Shown: positions 63,656-64,000 of the stretch, piece by piece
Numbering within the stretch: the stretch's first letter is position 1
How the letters are laid out: each line of letters starts with the position of its first letter
Assembly (NCBI GenBank): GCA_024867545.1
Contig: JANFNE010000013.1
Coordinates: 682,001 to 746,000, forward strand
Reading direction: 5' to 3'
Origin: Phytopythium helicoides
Lineage: Eukaryota; Oomycota; Peronosporomycetes; Pythiales; Pythiaceae
Length of the DNA stretch: 64,000 nucleotides
Notes under the pieces: generated by a model
Databases searched by the model: none
Seen by the model: only the letters and a program-made list of their open reading frames with translations
Told to the model about the DNA's origin: nothing
Translations under genes and position numbers: made by a program

Positions 63656-63870
63656 TCAAGATGGTTCGACCGTGTCGCCGGATCTGGATGTTCTTGGCAG
63701 ACCGTGCAGTTCCAGCAGCCGTTTGAGTGTTTGACGGAAATCGCGTAAGCTCGCGGACAGGCGCTCATATGGATTGCTGCTGAGTGGAGAGATTCCAATT
63801 GATTGAGCAGGAAGACCTAGAGACCGCTTACTTGAGGAGCCATCTCGTTCGAAGAAAAAAAAAAAAATCG
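63656..63870 (-). other. Coding-like exon fragment at the window edge
   Basis: A minus frame without ATG is open from about 63897 to TGA at 63656-63658. It reads ERDGSSSKRSLGLPAQSIGI, then NPYERLSASLRDFRQTLKRL and ELHGLPRTSRSGDTVEPS. Composition is clearly protein-like. A 13-base T run (63855-63867, minus sense) lies directly upstream and could be the polypyrimidine tract of an intron ending at CGAACGAG. So this may be the last exon of a gene starting beyond the right edge. Family unknown. Confidence 0.35.
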
Positions 63871-64000
63871 TGGGGCATTTGAGGTGGCTCGATGGAGTTC
63901 ATCGCGCAGGAATCGTTGAGCTTAGTTCGCGATTCAGGATTCTGACACAAGACCTCTCGATACTTGCGCGGAACAGTATCCTTCTCATGCAAAGCTGAAG

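Noticed and set aside
1..64000. CRISPR arrays, insertion sequences or LTR retrotransposons
   Set aside because: No regularly spaced repeats, transposase, reverse transcriptase or long terminal repeats were seen.

Overview
The window is nuclear DNA from an oomycete, most likely of the Phytophthora/Pythium group. Four things point there: compact genes with few introns of about 55-105 bases; initiator-like TCACTTTCC/CATT motifs just upstream of several start codons; a BT1/FBT folate-biopterin transporter and a START plus FYVE-like protein, both expanded families in oomycetes; and secreted proteins with Thr/Ser-rich GPI-anchor tails. There is no sign of a prokaryote, organelle, CRISPR array or rRNA.

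Layout. 1-1195 is the 3' part of a SMYD-type SET methyltransferase. 1.6-10.8 kb (cluster A) and 36.5-51.0 kb (cluster B) hold nine members of one paralogous family, all on the minus strand. I could not assign this family to a known one. Its members are about 720-740 residues, with a W-x-FL N-terminal motif, a central PGFGVC motif, LRR/RNI-like segments and a short F-box-like C-terminus. Three are intact (1642-3858, 5157-7328, 48854-51046). The others carry one to three frameshifts or are truncated, and one small fragment lies inverted at 7.64 kb.

Between the clusters lie unrelated, mostly intact genes. They are a type I membrane protein (11.0-12.2 kb), two secreted GPI-anchored 2-oxoglutarate/Fe(II) oxygenase-like mucins (13.2-15.2 and 33.4-35.2 kb), a PHD-like/SIR2/ZZ fusion (18.1-20.1 kb), an unknown 395-residue protein, a folate-biopterin-type transporter, the spliceosomal SF3B1 orthologue, a membrane nucleotide cyclase whose catalytic domain resembles a C1-type half site, and a small VOC/glyoxalase protein.

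Right of cluster B is a second, small family of four-helix membrane proteins (47.5-53.1 kb: one intact, one frameshifted, two decayed). It is followed by a PH-domain gene with a doubtful 3' end, a GH3 beta-glucosidase, a PhoD-like phosphatase with a C-terminal membrane anchor, an unknown 550-residue protein, a START plus FYVE-like protein and a coding-like fragment at the edge.

The contrast between one-copy housekeeping genes with clean frames and two clustered families full of frameshifts suggests local tandem duplication and birth-and-death evolution. Nothing here looks like one operon or pathway. Exon boundaries are my own readings from splice consensus and frame, without transcript support.
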